From assembly GCA_030065915.1 (NCBI GenBank), contig JASJCQ010000025.1:1-36427 (forward strand): a stretch of 36,427 nt of DNA. Reading direction: 5' to 3'. The notes below the pieces were generated by a model. That model was not told the DNA's origin. It saw only the letters and a program-made list of their open reading frames with translations, and did no database searches. Both the position numbers and the translations under genes were made by a program. Of the stretch, positions 20,149 to 28,073 are shown one piece after another (position 1 is the first letter of the stretch; every line of letters starts with the position of its first letter). The DNA comes from Woeseiaceae bacterium. GTDB lineage: Bacteria > Pseudomonadota > Gammaproteobacteria > Steroidobacterales > Woeseiaceae.

Positions 20149-21411
20149 ATGACAGCCAGAAATGCCTTCTACGCCCAGTCGGGCGGAGTCACCGCCGTAA
20201 TCAATGCGACCGCCTGCGGCGTCATCGAAACCGCCAGGAAGCACAAAGACAAGATCGCCAACGTCTACGCGGGACGCAACGGCATTATTGGCGCGCTGAC
20301 CGAGGACATGATCAATACCAATCGCGAGAGCAAAGCGACGATCGCCGCGCTGAGGCACACGCCTGGCGGCGCTTTCGGGTCCGCTCGCTACAAGCTGAAG
20401 TCACTCGAGGAAAACCGGGCCGAGTACGAACGTCTGATCGAGGTGTTCGCGGCGCACGATATCGGGTACTTCTTTTATAACGGCGGCAACGACTCGATGG
20501 ACACGGCACACAAGGTGTCCCAGATCAGCAAGAAGATGGGCTTCCCGGTGACCTGCCTCGGCGTGCCGAAGACGGTCGACAACGACCTGCCGGTGACCGA
20601 CTGCTGCCCCGGCTTCGGCTCCGTAGCCAAGTACGTCGCGGTATCGACGATGGAGGCGGCGCTCGACGTCGAGTCGATGGCTGAGACGTCGACCAAGGTA
20701 TTCATCCTGGAAGTGATGGGACGGCACGCGGGCTGGATCGCAGCGGCCGGTGGCCTGGCGGGCAGCAAGCCCGGCGATGCGCCGCACATCATCCTGTTCC
20801 CGGAGGTCCCCTTCAACAAGCGCAGCTTCCTGAAGCGCGTCAAGGAGTGCGTCCGCGACTACGGCTTCTGCGTCATCGTCGTCAGCGAAGGCGCCGCTTA
20901 CAAAAACGGCACCTTCCTCGCCGAAGCCGGCACGCGTGATGCCTTCGGCCACGCCCAACTCGGCGGCGTCGCGCCGGTCGTGGCGCAGATGGTCAGGGAC
21001 AACCTGGGCTTCAAGTACCACTACGCGATCGCTGACTACCTGCAGCGCTCGGCCCGGCACATTGCGTCCGCGGTGGACGTCAAGCAGGCTTACGCCGTGG
21101 GAGAGGCCGCCGTCAAGATGGCGCTGCAGGGCAAGACGGCCAAGATGCCGGTGATCAAGCGCCTGTCGGACAAGCCGTACCGCTGGAAGATCGACGAAGC
21201 GCCGCTGTCCCGGGTCGCGAACAAGGAAAAAATGCTGCCGAAGCGCTTCATCACGAAAGACGGCTTCGGCATCACGGAGGCCTGTCGCCGCTACATGCAG
21301 CCGCTGATCACCGGGGAAGATTATCCTCCGTATGTCAATGGCTTACCGAAAACACTGACGCTGAAAAACGTCTCCGTAAAGCCCAAGCTTAAGACGAAAT
21401 TTGTGGTATGA
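20149..21411 (+). CDS. pfp: PPi-dependent 6-phosphofructokinase
   Basis: This 420-residue enzyme phosphorylates fructose-6-phosphate, most likely with pyrophosphate and reversibly. The phosphoryl-donor motif is GGNDSMDTA (residues 112-120), with Asp115 where ATP-dependent enzymes have Gly. The catalytic motif is PKTVDNDLP, with Lys141 where ATP enzymes have Gly; these two changes are the established mark of PPi use. GRHAGWIAAAGGLA and a CVIVVSEGA stretch are also present. The open frame extends upstream to 19588, but that part is antisense to adk; the start MTARNAFYAQSGGVTAVINA is the family N terminus. hppA follows 175 bp downstream, an arrangement known from methanotrophs. Confidence 0.93.
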   Translation: MTARNAFYAQSGGVTAVINATACGVIETARKHKDKIANVYAGRNGIIGALTEDMINTNRESKATIAALRHTPGGAFGSARYKLKSLEENRAEYERLIEVFAAHDIGYFFYNGGNDSMDTAHKVSQISKKMGFPVTCLGVPKTVDNDLPVTDCCPGFGSVAKYVAVSTMEAALDVESMAETSTKVFILEVMGRHAGWIAAAGGLAGSKPGDAPHIILFPEVPFNKRSFLKRVKECVRDYGFCVIVVSEGAAYKNGTFLAEAGTRDAFGHAQLGGVAPVVAQMVRDNLGFKYHYAIADYLQRSARHIASAVDVKQAYAVGEAAVKMALQGKTAKMPVIKRLSDKPYRWKIDEAPLSRVANKEKMLPKRFITKDGFGITEACRRYMQPLITGEDYPPYVNGLPKTLTLKNVSVKPKLKTKFVV

Positions 21412-21419
21412 TGCGCGCC

Positions 21420-21470
21420 CGATTGGGGACGGGCCTGGCTCGGGGGCCTGGTTCGTCCACCATCCAATCG
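21420..21470 (+). repeat. Imperfect hairpin after pfp
   Basis: CGATTGG (21420-21426) pairs with CCAATCG (21464-21470). Inside it GGACG pairs with CGTCC (21427-21431 with 21454-21458), and GGCC with GGCC (21432-21435 with 21445-21448), with 3'-side bulges. A direct repeat GGGCCTGG occurs twice within it. The upstream GCGCGCCC (21413-21420) could alternatively pair with part of the following terminator stem. Confidence 0.5.
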
Positions 21471-21474
21471 TCAA

Positions 21475-21504
21475 TTGGGCCCGCGCAACTGCGGGCCATT
21501 TAAT
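21475..21504 (+). promoter_or_regulatory. Candidate hppA promoter
   Basis: TTGGGC (21475-21480), an 18-bp spacer and TTTAAT (21499-21504, five of six -10 bases) would start transcription near 21511, directly before the structured hppA leader. The -35 match is weak and the spacer coincides with the terminator hairpin, so this is tentative. Confidence 0.3.
21478..21497 (+). terminator. Likely pfp terminator
   Basis: GGCCCGC (21478-21484) and GCGGGCC (21491-21497) form a seven-pair GC stem with a six-base loop, followed by ATTTAATTAAAAA. The T-tract is interrupted, so termination may be partial and allow read-through to hppA. Confidence 0.6.
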
Positions 21505-21515
21505 TAAAAACAGCT

Positions 21516-21569
21516 AAGCAAGCCTCGTTTGCCGAAATCTGCGGCGCGCCACGCGTCGGGGACTTGCTT
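21516..21569 (+). promoter_or_regulatory. Structured hppA leader, possible three-way-junction RNA
   Basis: AAGCAAG (21516-21522) pairs with CTTGCTT (21563-21569). After a bulged A62, CCTCG (21523-21527) pairs with CGGGG (21557-21561, one G-U). Inside this 12-pair stem are two short hairpins: GCCG/CGGC (21531-21534 with 21542-21545, seven-base loop) and GCG/CGC (21546-21548 with 21552-21554). The closing stem ends three bases before the AGGGAG ribosome binding site (21573-21578). I do not recognise a named riboswitch class. Whether it is regulatory is inference from the fold. Confidence 0.5.
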
Positions 21570-21586
21570 TGTAGGGAGAAATTCAA

Positions 21587-23626
21587 ATGAGTAATGAGTT
21601 GGCGCTGTGGTTATCCATCGGTGCAGGTGCCGCTGCCATTGTCTTCGGTGCGATCTCGACCCAGTGGATCCTCAAGCAGCCGGCCGGAAACGACCGGATG
21701 CAGGAGATCGCCAAGGCGATTCAGGAAGGCGCAAGCGCGTACATGAACCGCCAGTACACCACGATCAGCTTTGTCGGCGTCGTGCTTTTCGTCATCTTGG
21801 GCTTCGCGCTCGACTGGGCGACGGCGGGTGGATTCGCGATCGGTGCGATCTTCTCTGCGCTGGCCGGTTACATCGGCATGTTCGTGTCGGTGCGAGCTAA
21901 CGTCAGGACCGCACAAGCTGCGACCAAAGGCGTCAATCCGGCCCTGAACGTCGCGTTTCGCGGCGGCGCAATCACCGGTCTGCTCGTCGTAGGCTTGGGC
22001 CTGCTCGGTGTCGCCGGCTATTACGCGATCCTCGTGAATGCCGGTGTCTCGGTGGACGATTCGATTCACGCGCTCATCGGCCTGGCCTTCGGCGGTTCCC
22101 TGATCTCGATCTTCGCTCGACTGGGCGGCGGTATCTTCACGAAGGGTGCGGACGTCGGCGCCGACCTCGTCGGTAAGGTCGAAGCCGGCATTCCGGAAGA
22201 CGACCCCCGCAACCCGGGCGTCATCGCTGACAACGTCGGTGACAACGTGGGCGACTGCGCGGGCATGGCAGCTGACCTGTTCGAGACCTACGCGGTTACC
22301 ATCATCGCCACGATGCTGCTCGGCAGCCTCGTCATCGGCACCTACGGCATTGAAGGCGTTCTGTATCCGCTCGTGCTCGGCGCCGTATCGATCGTCGCTT
22401 CGATCATCGGCACGTTCTTCGTCCACACGTCTGACGGTGGCAAGATCATGGGCGCGTTGTACAAAGGTATGATCGTCTCGGCCATTCTCGCGGCCATCGC
22501 GTTCTACTTCATCACCGACATGATGATGGGCCACACCGGCGCGTCGATGAATATCTTCTACTCGGCGCTGATCGGCCTCGCGCTGACGGCAGCCATGGTC
22601 GTCATCACCGAGTACTACACCGGCACGGACTACAGCCCGGTGAAGACAATCGCCAACGCCTCGCTGACCGGTGACGCGACCAACATCATCGCCGGCCTCG
22701 GCATCTCGATGAAAGCCACCGCCCTGCCGGTACTGGCGGTCTGTGCCAGCATCTGGGGCGCGTTCGCGCTGGCGCCGGAAGGCGTAGAGCTCGGCGGCCT
22801 GTACAACATCGCGATCGCCGCGACGACCATGCTGTCGATGACCGGTGTTGTCGTTGCACTGGACGCTTTCGGCCCGATCACGGACAACGCCGGCGGTATT
22901 GCGGAGATGTCGGAGCTCCCTCCTGAGATCCGCAACATCACGGACCAGCTCGACGCTGTCGGTAACACGACGAAGGCCGTGACGAAGGGCTACGCCATCG
23001 GTTCAGCCGGTCTCGCAGCACTCGTACTGTTCGCCGACTACAACAATGCACTCACGCAGGTCGGCAAGGACGTCACGTTCCTCTTGAACGATCACATGGT
23101 CATTATCGGCCTGTTCATCGGCGGCCTGGTGCCGTTCCTGTTCGGCGCGCTGGCGATGGAGGCCGTCGGCCGCGCCGCCGGCTCGGTCGTGACCGAGGTT
23201 CGCCGGCAGTTCAAGGAGATCGACGGCATCATGGAAGGCACCGGCAAGCCGGACTACAGCCGCGCCGTTGACCTGCTGACGAAAGCGGCGATCAAGGAAA
23301 TGATCATTCCGTCGCTGCTGCCGATCTTCGTACCGCTGGCCGTCGGCTACCTGCTGGGCCCCGTGGCCCTGGGTGGCCTGTTGCTCGGCACGATCGTAAC
23401 CGGCCTGTTCGTCGCGATCTCGATGACCGCTGGTGGCGGCGCCTGGGATAACGCCAAGAAGTACATTGAAGACGGCAACTGCGGTGGCAAGGGCTCCGAT
23501 GCTCACAAAGCCGCGGTAACGGGCGACACCGTCGGCGATCCGTACAAGGACACCGCCGGCCCGGCCATCAACCCGTTGATCAAGATCATCAACATCGTTG
23601 CCCTGTTGATGGTACCGCTGCTGTAA
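21587..23626 (+). CDS. hppA: Membrane H+-translocating pyrophosphatase, K+-independent
   Basis: This 679-residue multi-spanning membrane protein couples PPi hydrolysis to proton pumping across the inner membrane. The PPi/Mg-binding loop [11 protein letters not shown] (189-199) is followed by [20 protein letters not shown], and the C-terminal [12 protein letters not shown] and [18 protein letters not shown] complete the site. The residue that separates subclasses is Lys463 in [10 protein letters not shown], the established sign of the K+-independent, proton-pumping type; K+-dependent forms have Ala there. Roughly sixteen membrane helices are expected for this length. An AGGGAG ribosome binding site precedes the ATG, after a structured leader. 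It is downstream of pfp and ends at a strong terminator. Confidence 0.97.
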   Translation: MSNELALWLSIGAGAAAIVFGAISTQWILKQPAGNDRMQEIAKAIQEGASAYMNRQYTTISFVGVVLFVILGFALDWATAGGFAIGAIFSALAGYIGMFVSVRANVRTAQAATKGVNPALNVAFRGGAITGLLVVGLGLLGVAGYYAILVNAGVSVDDSIHALIGLAFGGSLISIFARLGGGIFTKGADVGADLVGKVEAGIPEDDPRNPGVIADNVGDNVGDCAGMAADLFETYAVTIIATMLLGSLVIGTYGIEGVLYPLVLGAVSIVASIIGTFFVHTSDGGKIMGALYKGMIVSAILAAIAFYFITDMMMGHTGASMNIFYSALIGLALTAAMVVITEYYTGTDYSPVKTIANASLTGDATNIIAGLGISMKATALPVLAVCASIWGAFALAPEGVELGGLYNIAIAATTMLSMTGVVVALDAFGPITDNAGGIAEMSELPPEIRNITDQLDAVGNTTKAVTKGYAIGSAGLAALVLFADYNNALTQVGKDVTFLLNDHMVIIGLFIGGLVPFLFGALAMEAVGRAAGSVVTEVRRQFKEIDGIMEGTGKPDYSRAVDLLTKAAIKEMIIPSLLPIFVPLAVGYLLGPVALGGLLLGTIVTGLFVAISMTAGGGAWDNAKKYIEDGNCGGKGSDAHKAAVTGDTVGDPYKDTAGPAINPLIKIINIVALLMVPLL

Positions 23627-23653
23627 GACTTGAGCAGACAATAGCGAGATTAG

Positions 23654-23683
23654 GCCGCCGTGGCGCAAGCCCGGCGGCTTTTT
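23654..23683 (+). terminator. Rho-independent terminator of hppA
   Basis: GCCGCCG (23654-23660) and CGGCGGC (23672-23678) form a seven-pair GC stem with an 11-base loop, followed directly by TTTTTC. It lies 28 bp after the hppA stop codon and is a textbook intrinsic terminator. Confidence 0.9.
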
Positions 23684-23771
23684 CTTTGCCTGGCCAACGA
23701 GCTGAGCGCCTACTCAGGCAGGTGTGTCTCGTTAAATCAGTCACCGCATGATCGATGAAACCCAGCGCCGC

Positions 23772-23791
23772 ATGTAAAAAATCTTTGACAT
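23772..23791 (+). promoter_or_regulatory. Operator palindrome 1
   Basis: This 20-bp palindrome has half-sites ATGTAAAAAAT and, on the other strand, ATGTCAAAGAT. Both fit ATGTMAARRAT. It covers the -35 box of the following promoter. It is 45 bp upstream of a near-identical copy. The XRE regulator of the same operon is the natural candidate to bind it (inference). Confidence 0.7.
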
Positions 23792-23813
23792 CACAATCAG
23801 GCCTCTCTATGCT
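23785..23813 (+). promoter_or_regulatory. Promoter of the membrane protein-XRE operon
   Basis: A perfect TTGACA (23785-23790), a 17-bp spacer and TATGCT (23808-23813) form a good sigma-70 promoter. Transcription should start near 23820, inside the second palindrome. The -35 box is inside the first palindrome. Confidence 0.7.
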
Positions 23814-23816
23814 CCG

Positions 23817-23836
23817 ATGTAAAGAATTTTTGACAT
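23817..23836 (+). promoter_or_regulatory. Operator palindrome 2
   Basis: Half-sites are ATGTAAAGAAT and, on the other strand, ATGTCAAAAAT, matching those of the first palindrome. The 21-bp units at 23772 and 23817 agree at 19 positions. This copy covers the predicted transcription start, a position suited to repression. Confidence 0.7.
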
Positions 23837-23847
23837 CGAGGTCCTAC

Positions 23848-24264
23848 ATGCCATTTCACGAAAAGTCAGCCTGGATAATGTCCGCCGCCCTGGTTCTGGG
23901 CGGGGGCTTCTATTTCTTTGCCGTTGCGTCGGGCTCTTCCGCCGCCGGCGCATTGATCTCACCCAATATTCCGCTGATCGTCGTCTACACGGTATGCCTT
24001 GTGGTCATCGCAACGGTCGGACACATCGTCATCGCGGTGTTGGCGCCGAAAGACGCTAACGCGCGGGTCGACGAGCGAGAGCAGCAGATCTTCGTTCGTG
24101 CGGGACACTACTCTTCCTACATCCTGGCGATAGGCGTCTTGCTGTCCCTGGGGCTCTACGTCATGGGCGGCCGCGGAGATCTCCTCTTCTACACCGTTTT
24201 CGCGAGCCTGATGATTGGCCAGACGGCAGAGTACCTGCTCCAGATCCTCTTCTACCGAACTTAA
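23848..24264 (+). CDS. DUF2178-like membrane protein
   Basis: This 138-residue protein has four probable membrane segments: about residues 9-30 (SAALVLGGGFYFFAVASG), 40-62 (IPLIVVYTVCLVVIATVGHIV), 83-104 (SYILAIGVLLSLGLYVMGG) and 109-130. The loop ARVDEREQQIFVRAGHYSS carries the DERE..I..RAG pattern I associate with the DUF2178 family. The ORF is open upstream to 23755, but the GAGGT ribosome binding site and the promoter position favour this ATG. It is followed nine bases later by a small XRE regulator, a pairing seen in bacteria and archaea. Biochemical function is unknown. Confidence 0.82.
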   Translation: MPFHEKSAWIMSAALVLGGGFYFFAVASGSSAAGALISPNIPLIVVYTVCLVVIATVGHIVIAVLAPKDANARVDEREQQIFVRAGHYSSYILAIGVLLSLGLYVMGGRGDLLFYTVFASLMIGQTAEYLLQILFYRT

Positions 24265-24273
24265 GCTAAGCTG

Positions 24274-24489
24274 ATGGCCAAAAGACCGCCGATTGACAAC
24301 CGAGTCCGCGAGCTGCGCGAGCAACACGGCGCTATGACACAAGCTGCGCTGGGTGATGCGATAGGTCTAACCCGGCAGACCGTGATTGCGATCGAGCAGA
24401 ATCGCTATTCGCCATCCCTGGAGACCGCATTCAGGATCGCGCGACTGTTTGGTGTCGGCGTGGAGGACCTGTTTATCTGGACCGAGTAA
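24274..24489 (+). CDS. Small XRE-family transcriptional regulator
   Basis: This 71-residue protein is essentially one helix-turn-helix domain: NRVRELREQHGAMTQAALG, then IGLTRQTVIAIEQNRYSPSLE and ARLFGVGVEDLFIWTE. It resembles the YozG-like XRE group, in which TRQTVIAIEQNRYSPSL forms the recognition region. It sits nine bases after the membrane protein gene. The paired palindromes at the operon promoter are its likely binding sites, giving autoregulation (inference). There is no sensor domain, so the membrane partner may convey the signal. Confidence 0.92.
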   Translation: MAKRPPIDNRVRELREQHGAMTQAALGDAIGLTRQTVIAIEQNRYSPSLETAFRIARLFGVGVEDLFIWTE

Positions 24490-24552
24490 TATGGCGGTTC
24501 AAGGCCCAAAGCGGTCACTTGAAGCATCTTTTTAAAGCGTAAAACACCCGTT

Positions 24553-25395
24553 GTGAAATCCGATTCTCGCAAGCTAGGACCCATTCGAGCGGCGCTGTCG
24601 AATCTCGCCGGATTCGGCCTCGGCTACGTTTACGTTGGCCGTATCGAACTGGCCTTGTTTCTTATCGCGGGTATCGTCGGGGTTATCGCGGTGGCTGGCT
24701 GGTCGGGTCTCGTTTTTCAGCCTGTGGCGCTCTATAGCTTGGCAGTTGCCGCCTTGTGCGTCGCGTTATTCGTGATGATCCACTGCGGGCTAATAGCTGC
24801 CCGAACCCGGACGGCCGAGGCTCGTCCGTACAACGCGTGGTGGTTCTACCTGTTGTGGGTAGTGGGGTCGTGGTTCGTTAGTGAGGGGATCATCTGGGGT
24901 CGCCCCGTTCTTTTCGGTTTCGAGCCGTTTAATCTTCCGTCGGCGTCAATGGCGCCCACGCTGCAGAAGGGTGACCTCATTATGACCGACACCTGGTACT
25001 ACGGCGAGACAGACCCGGCGTACGGCGATCTGGTCGTGTTCGATGTTCCCGGTAATGCAGGAACCAAGTACGTGAAGCGGGTGATCGGCCTGCCGGGCGA
25101 CCGAGTTGAGATCAAGGATGATGTTCTTGTTCGTAATGGGCAGGAGATCGTCGAACCGTACATTCAGCTTACGTATCAGTCGGCCGGACTGGCCAGCAAT
25201 TTCGGTCCTGTAACGGTACCGAAGGCCAGTTACTTCATGCTTGGCGACAACAGGCACATGACGAGAGACTCGCGGTACATCGGACCTATCGACCGGTCTT
25301 TACTGCACGGGCGCGTCGTTCACCGATGGTTCGCTTTTGACGGGTCGATTCTGTGGGACAGGTTTCCTGAGAGACTGGATAACAACGGCCAATAA
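24553..25395 (+). CDS. Signal peptidase I family protein with extra N-terminal membrane domain
   Basis: The C-terminal half of this 280-residue protein is a type I signal peptidase (S26). The catalytic Ser132 is in LPSASMAPTLQKGD and the general-base Lys175 in KYVKRVIGLPGDRVEI. The GDNRHMTRDSRYIGPI box is intact, so it should be active on the periplasmic face. The first 120 residues are unusual: LAGFGLGYVYVGRIELALFLIAG, then two further hydrophobic segments and a fourth at WWFYLLWVVGSWFVSEGII, where housekeeping LepB has one or two helices. The start is GTG with an in-frame TGA 33 bp upstream and no ribosome binding site. It is not next to lepA or rnc, so it is probably a second signal peptidase. 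Confidence 0.85.
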   Translation: MKSDSRKLGPIRAALSNLAGFGLGYVYVGRIELALFLIAGIVGVIAVAGWSGLVFQPVALYSLAVAALCVALFVMIHCGLIAARTRTAEARPYNAWWFYLLWVVGSWFVSEGIIWGRPVLFGFEPFNLPSASMAPTLQKGDLIMTDTWYYGETDPAYGDLVVFDVPGNAGTKYVKRVIGLPGDRVEIKDDVLVRNGQEIVEPYIQLTYQSAGLASNFGPVTVPKASYFMLGDNRHMTRDSRYIGPIDRSLLHGRVVHRWFAFDGSILWDRFPERLDNNGQ

Positions 25396-25463
25396 CGAAA
25401 ATTGCCTGGTGCAAGTGGCTGCTCATCGCCAGAAGCAGTTCTTCGAACGTTGCCAGCAATCGT

Positions 25464-27791
25464 CTAGGTATTCAGAACGCGATGAGTACCGCTGCTGCCT
25501 GTACCCAGCGTCGCCGGCGACTCGACAAAATAGCCCTGCATGAAGTCGACGCCGACGTCGCGCAACCAGTCGAAGTCTTCCTGGTGCTCGACCTGTTCGG
25601 CGACGACGCGGAACTGCATCTTCCTCGCCAGCTTGATCATGGCCGCGACCATTTCCTGATTGACCTCGTCGGTCTGCAGGTTGCGCGTGTACATGCCGTC
25701 GATCTTCAGGTAATCGATCGGCAGGTGCTTCAGACTCGAGAATGAACCGAGGCCGCTGCCGAAGTCATCCAACGAGAACTCGCAGCCGATGCCGTGCAGG
25801 ACCTCGATAAAGCGCTGTGCGTGCTGAACGTTGGACAGGATGGCGGTCTCGGTCACTTCGAAACAGATCGACGATGGCGATACGCCGGTGCGATCGAGAC
25901 CTTCGACGACGAATGCGAGGAATGACTCGTCGGCGAGCGTCTGCCCGGACAGGTTGATCGAGCAGCTGCGCCTGCCGGCCAGCTTGATGTCGCCGCCGGA
26001 GATCGCCGCAAGTGTCGCGCTGATGACCCAGCGATCGATCTGCGGCATCAACTGGTAACGTTCGGCCGAGCGCAGGAACTCGGATGTCTGGTAACTCTTG
26101 CCGTGCACGTTTGGCAGGCGAATCAGCACTTCGACAGCCGGACCGGTCTCGACGCGGTGCGACATCGCAATGATCGGCTGGACGGCGAGTTCGAAGCTGT
26201 CCTCGTGCAGTGCGTCCTGCAACTCCCGCAACCACTGGATGTCACCCCGCTCCCTGGCGATGACCTCGTCACGTGCAGAGTAAACGTGCACCCTGCCCTT
26301 GCCCTGTTGCTTGGCGACATAGCACGCCGAGTCGGCGGCGCTCATAACATCCTGCACGGTGCCACTGACATGGCTGATCTCGACCAGGCCGATCGAAATA
26401 CCGATGTTGAAGATCTTGTCCTGCCAGACGAAACGATAGTCGGCGACAGCGTCAATGATATCCGCAGCGATCTGCCGAGCCTTGTCGATCGGGCAGCCAA
26501 TCAGCAATGAGCCGAACTCGTCGCCGCCCAGCCTGCCGACGAAGTCGGAATCACGGACCTGCTCCTTGATCAGCGCGGCGACCTCGCGCAGCATGTTATC
26601 GCCCGCCAGGTGACCGCAGCTGTCGTTGACGGCCTTGAAGCGGTCCAGGTCCATGTAAAACAGCATGTGGACCGCTTCCTCAGCGTGTGCGGTGTCCATG
26701 GCTTCGTCCAGACGGCGCTCAAACTCGCGTCGATTGATCAGCCCCGTCAACGGATCGTGCGTCGCCTGGTAGCTCATCTTCCTCGTCAGGCCGCGCAGCT
26801 CGCCGACGTCGTGAATAACGACGACCGTACCCGAGATGCTCTTACCCGGCCCACGAATGGGCGATGCGGTGATTTCGACGGAGTGTTCCTGCTCACCGTC
26901 GTTGCTCAGAAGAACGGCACGGCGACCCATATTGACGCGGCGGCGCATCGCGAGGCAGCGCTCCACCGGGTCTCCTAACGGACGACGATCCATGTCATCG
27001 ACGAGCTTGAACAGCTCTCCGGTCTTGTGCCCCACGGCGTCGTCGCGTTTGACGCCGAGCAGGACCTCAGCGGCGATGTTCATGTAGTCGATTCGGCCTT
27101 CGTTGTCCGTCGTCAGGATGCCCTCGGAGACAGACTCCAGCGTGTACTGCGCCTGGCGCTTGCTGCGCGTCAATGAGACCTCGAGGCTCTTGCGGTGGCT
27201 GACGTCACGGGCGACCGTCAGTATGGCCGGCCGGCCGTTATATTCGATGGTCGAGCTCTGTGCTTCGACCCACAAGCCCGCTTCATTGCCGTTGATCAGC
27301 TGGATTTCCAATCGGGGGGGCGTGCTGTGGCCCGCCAACCGCTTCGCCATCGTCTTCCTGAACAGCGCACGGTATGCCGGCTTGACGAGGTCCGCGACTT
27401 CGCGGCCGATCAGTTGCTCCGGCTCCAGTCCGATCAAAGACGCCGCAGACTCATTAGCCAGCATGATTTTCTCGTCGTGAACGATGACGATTTCCGGCAG
27501 CGTGCGCGCGAAATCGCGGAACAGGCGATCACGACCCTGGATCTTCTGGTCACGTTCGCCCAGCGCGTCAAACAGCTGGTTGACCGTTCGTGACAGCTCG
27601 GCCGCCTCGTCGTCGCCACTCACGGACAATCGGCGGCCGACAGACGCATCCTGCGAGGCCGCGATGACTTCTTCGTGGAGTTTCCGTACACGGGCGCTGA
27701 GACGCCCCCGAGCCCACCAGCCGAGCACTGCTGCCGCGATCGCGAGGACGAGGAGTAAGGCGAGCGCAGCGGCGAGCGTCGGACTGTTCAT
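25464..27791 (-). CDS. PAS-GGDEF-EAL cyclic-di-GMP enzyme
   Basis: This 775-residue protein has an N-terminal membrane helix (residues 5-25), a HAMP-like linker, two PAS regions (about 95-205 and 212-330), a GGDEF domain (335-505) and an EAL domain (515-760). GGDEF is intact at 422-426, with an inhibitory site RDSD at 413-416. The EAL signature is EVL (554-556) in EVLIRL. N613, the ETE segment at 645-650, DDFGSG at 675, the KID lysine, AEQVE and MQGYF are present. Both cyclic-di-GMP synthesis and breakdown are therefore plausible. The frame runs upstream to 27923, but the start MNSPTLAAALALLLVL gives a proper anchor and has an AGGG ahead. Confidence 0.92.
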   Translation of the reverse strand: MNSPTLAAALALLLVLAIAAAVLGWWARGRLSARVRKLHEEVIAASQDASVGRRLSVSGDDEAAELSRTVNQLFDALGERDQKIQGRDRLFRDFARTLPEIVIVHDEKIMLANESAASLIGLEPEQLIGREVADLVKPAYRALFRKTMAKRLAGHSTPPRLEIQLINGNEAGLWVEAQSSTIEYNGRPAILTVARDVSHRKSLEVSLTRSKRQAQYTLESVSEGILTTDNEGRIDYMNIAAEVLLGVKRDDAVGHKTGELFKLVDDMDRRPLGDPVERCLAMRRRVNMGRRAVLLSNDGEQEHSVEITASPIRGPGKSISGTVVVIHDVGELRGLTRKMSYQATHDPLTGLINRREFERRLDEAMDTAHAEEAVHMLFYMDLDRFKAVNDSCGHLAGDNMLREVAALIKEQVRDSDFVGRLGGDEFGSLLIGCPIDKARQIAADIIDAVADYRFVWQDKIFNIGISIGLVEISHVSGTVQDVMSAADSACYVAKQQGKGRVHVYSARDEVIARERGDIQWLRELQDALHEDSFELAVQPIIAMSHRVETGPAVEVLIRLPNVHGKSYQTSEFLRSAERYQLMPQIDRWVISATLAAISGGDIKLAGRRSCSINLSGQTLADESFLAFVVEGLDRTGVSPSSICFEVTETAILSNVQHAQRFIEVLHGIGCEFSLDDFGSGLGSFSSLKHLPIDYLKIDGMYTRNLQTDEVNQEMVAAMIKLARKMQFRVVAEQVEHQEDFDWLRDVGVDFMQGYFVESPATLGTGSSGTHRVLNT

Positions 27792-28073
27792 CTGCCCTGC
27801 TCGTTCAACGACTCTACCCCCTGGAGCCTGTGTAACAGCCTTTGCGTCATTGCAGCTTTTTCCGATCGCTATCCTGCGACTCTGTTTTGTTATTATGCGC
27901 AACCCTGGCGCCAGAATCGCCAAGGTGAAGGCGGCCCGGAAACCCGAGTTGCATCAGAGAGGTAAGCATAGCCCAGCAGACTGGAATCTCCTCAGCGATT
28001 CACCATAATTCTGACATCACAGCGACAAATAAAGTGCCAAAAACTCAAGGCAAAGCCTCAGGACAAAACAGAC
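27792..28073. other. Divergent intergenic region between GGDEF-EAL gene and PCM-like gene
   Basis: These 282 bp hold no gene I can support. A 37-codon frame starting at ATG 27895 has no ribosome binding site. A TATTAT near 27891 lacks a -35 partner. A small stem CGCC/GGCG occurs near 27918-27933. The end near 28047-28064 superficially resembles part of a cyclic-di-GMP riboswitch but lacks its second helix. Confidence 0.4.

Noticed and set aside
24491..24535. Short leader-peptide-like frame (MAVQGPKRSLEASF) before the signal peptidase gene
   Set aside because: It has no ribosome binding site and no attenuator-like hairpin follows.
27895..28008. 37-codon frame in the GGDEF-EAL/PCM-like intergenic region
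   Set aside because: It has no ribosome binding site or hydrophobic or conserved feature.
28047..28064. Resemblance to part of a cyclic-di-GMP-I riboswitch (GGCAAAGCCTCAGG) next to a GGDEF-EAL gene
   Set aside because: The second and third helices and the tetraloop receptor are missing, and the start codon follows within ten bases.
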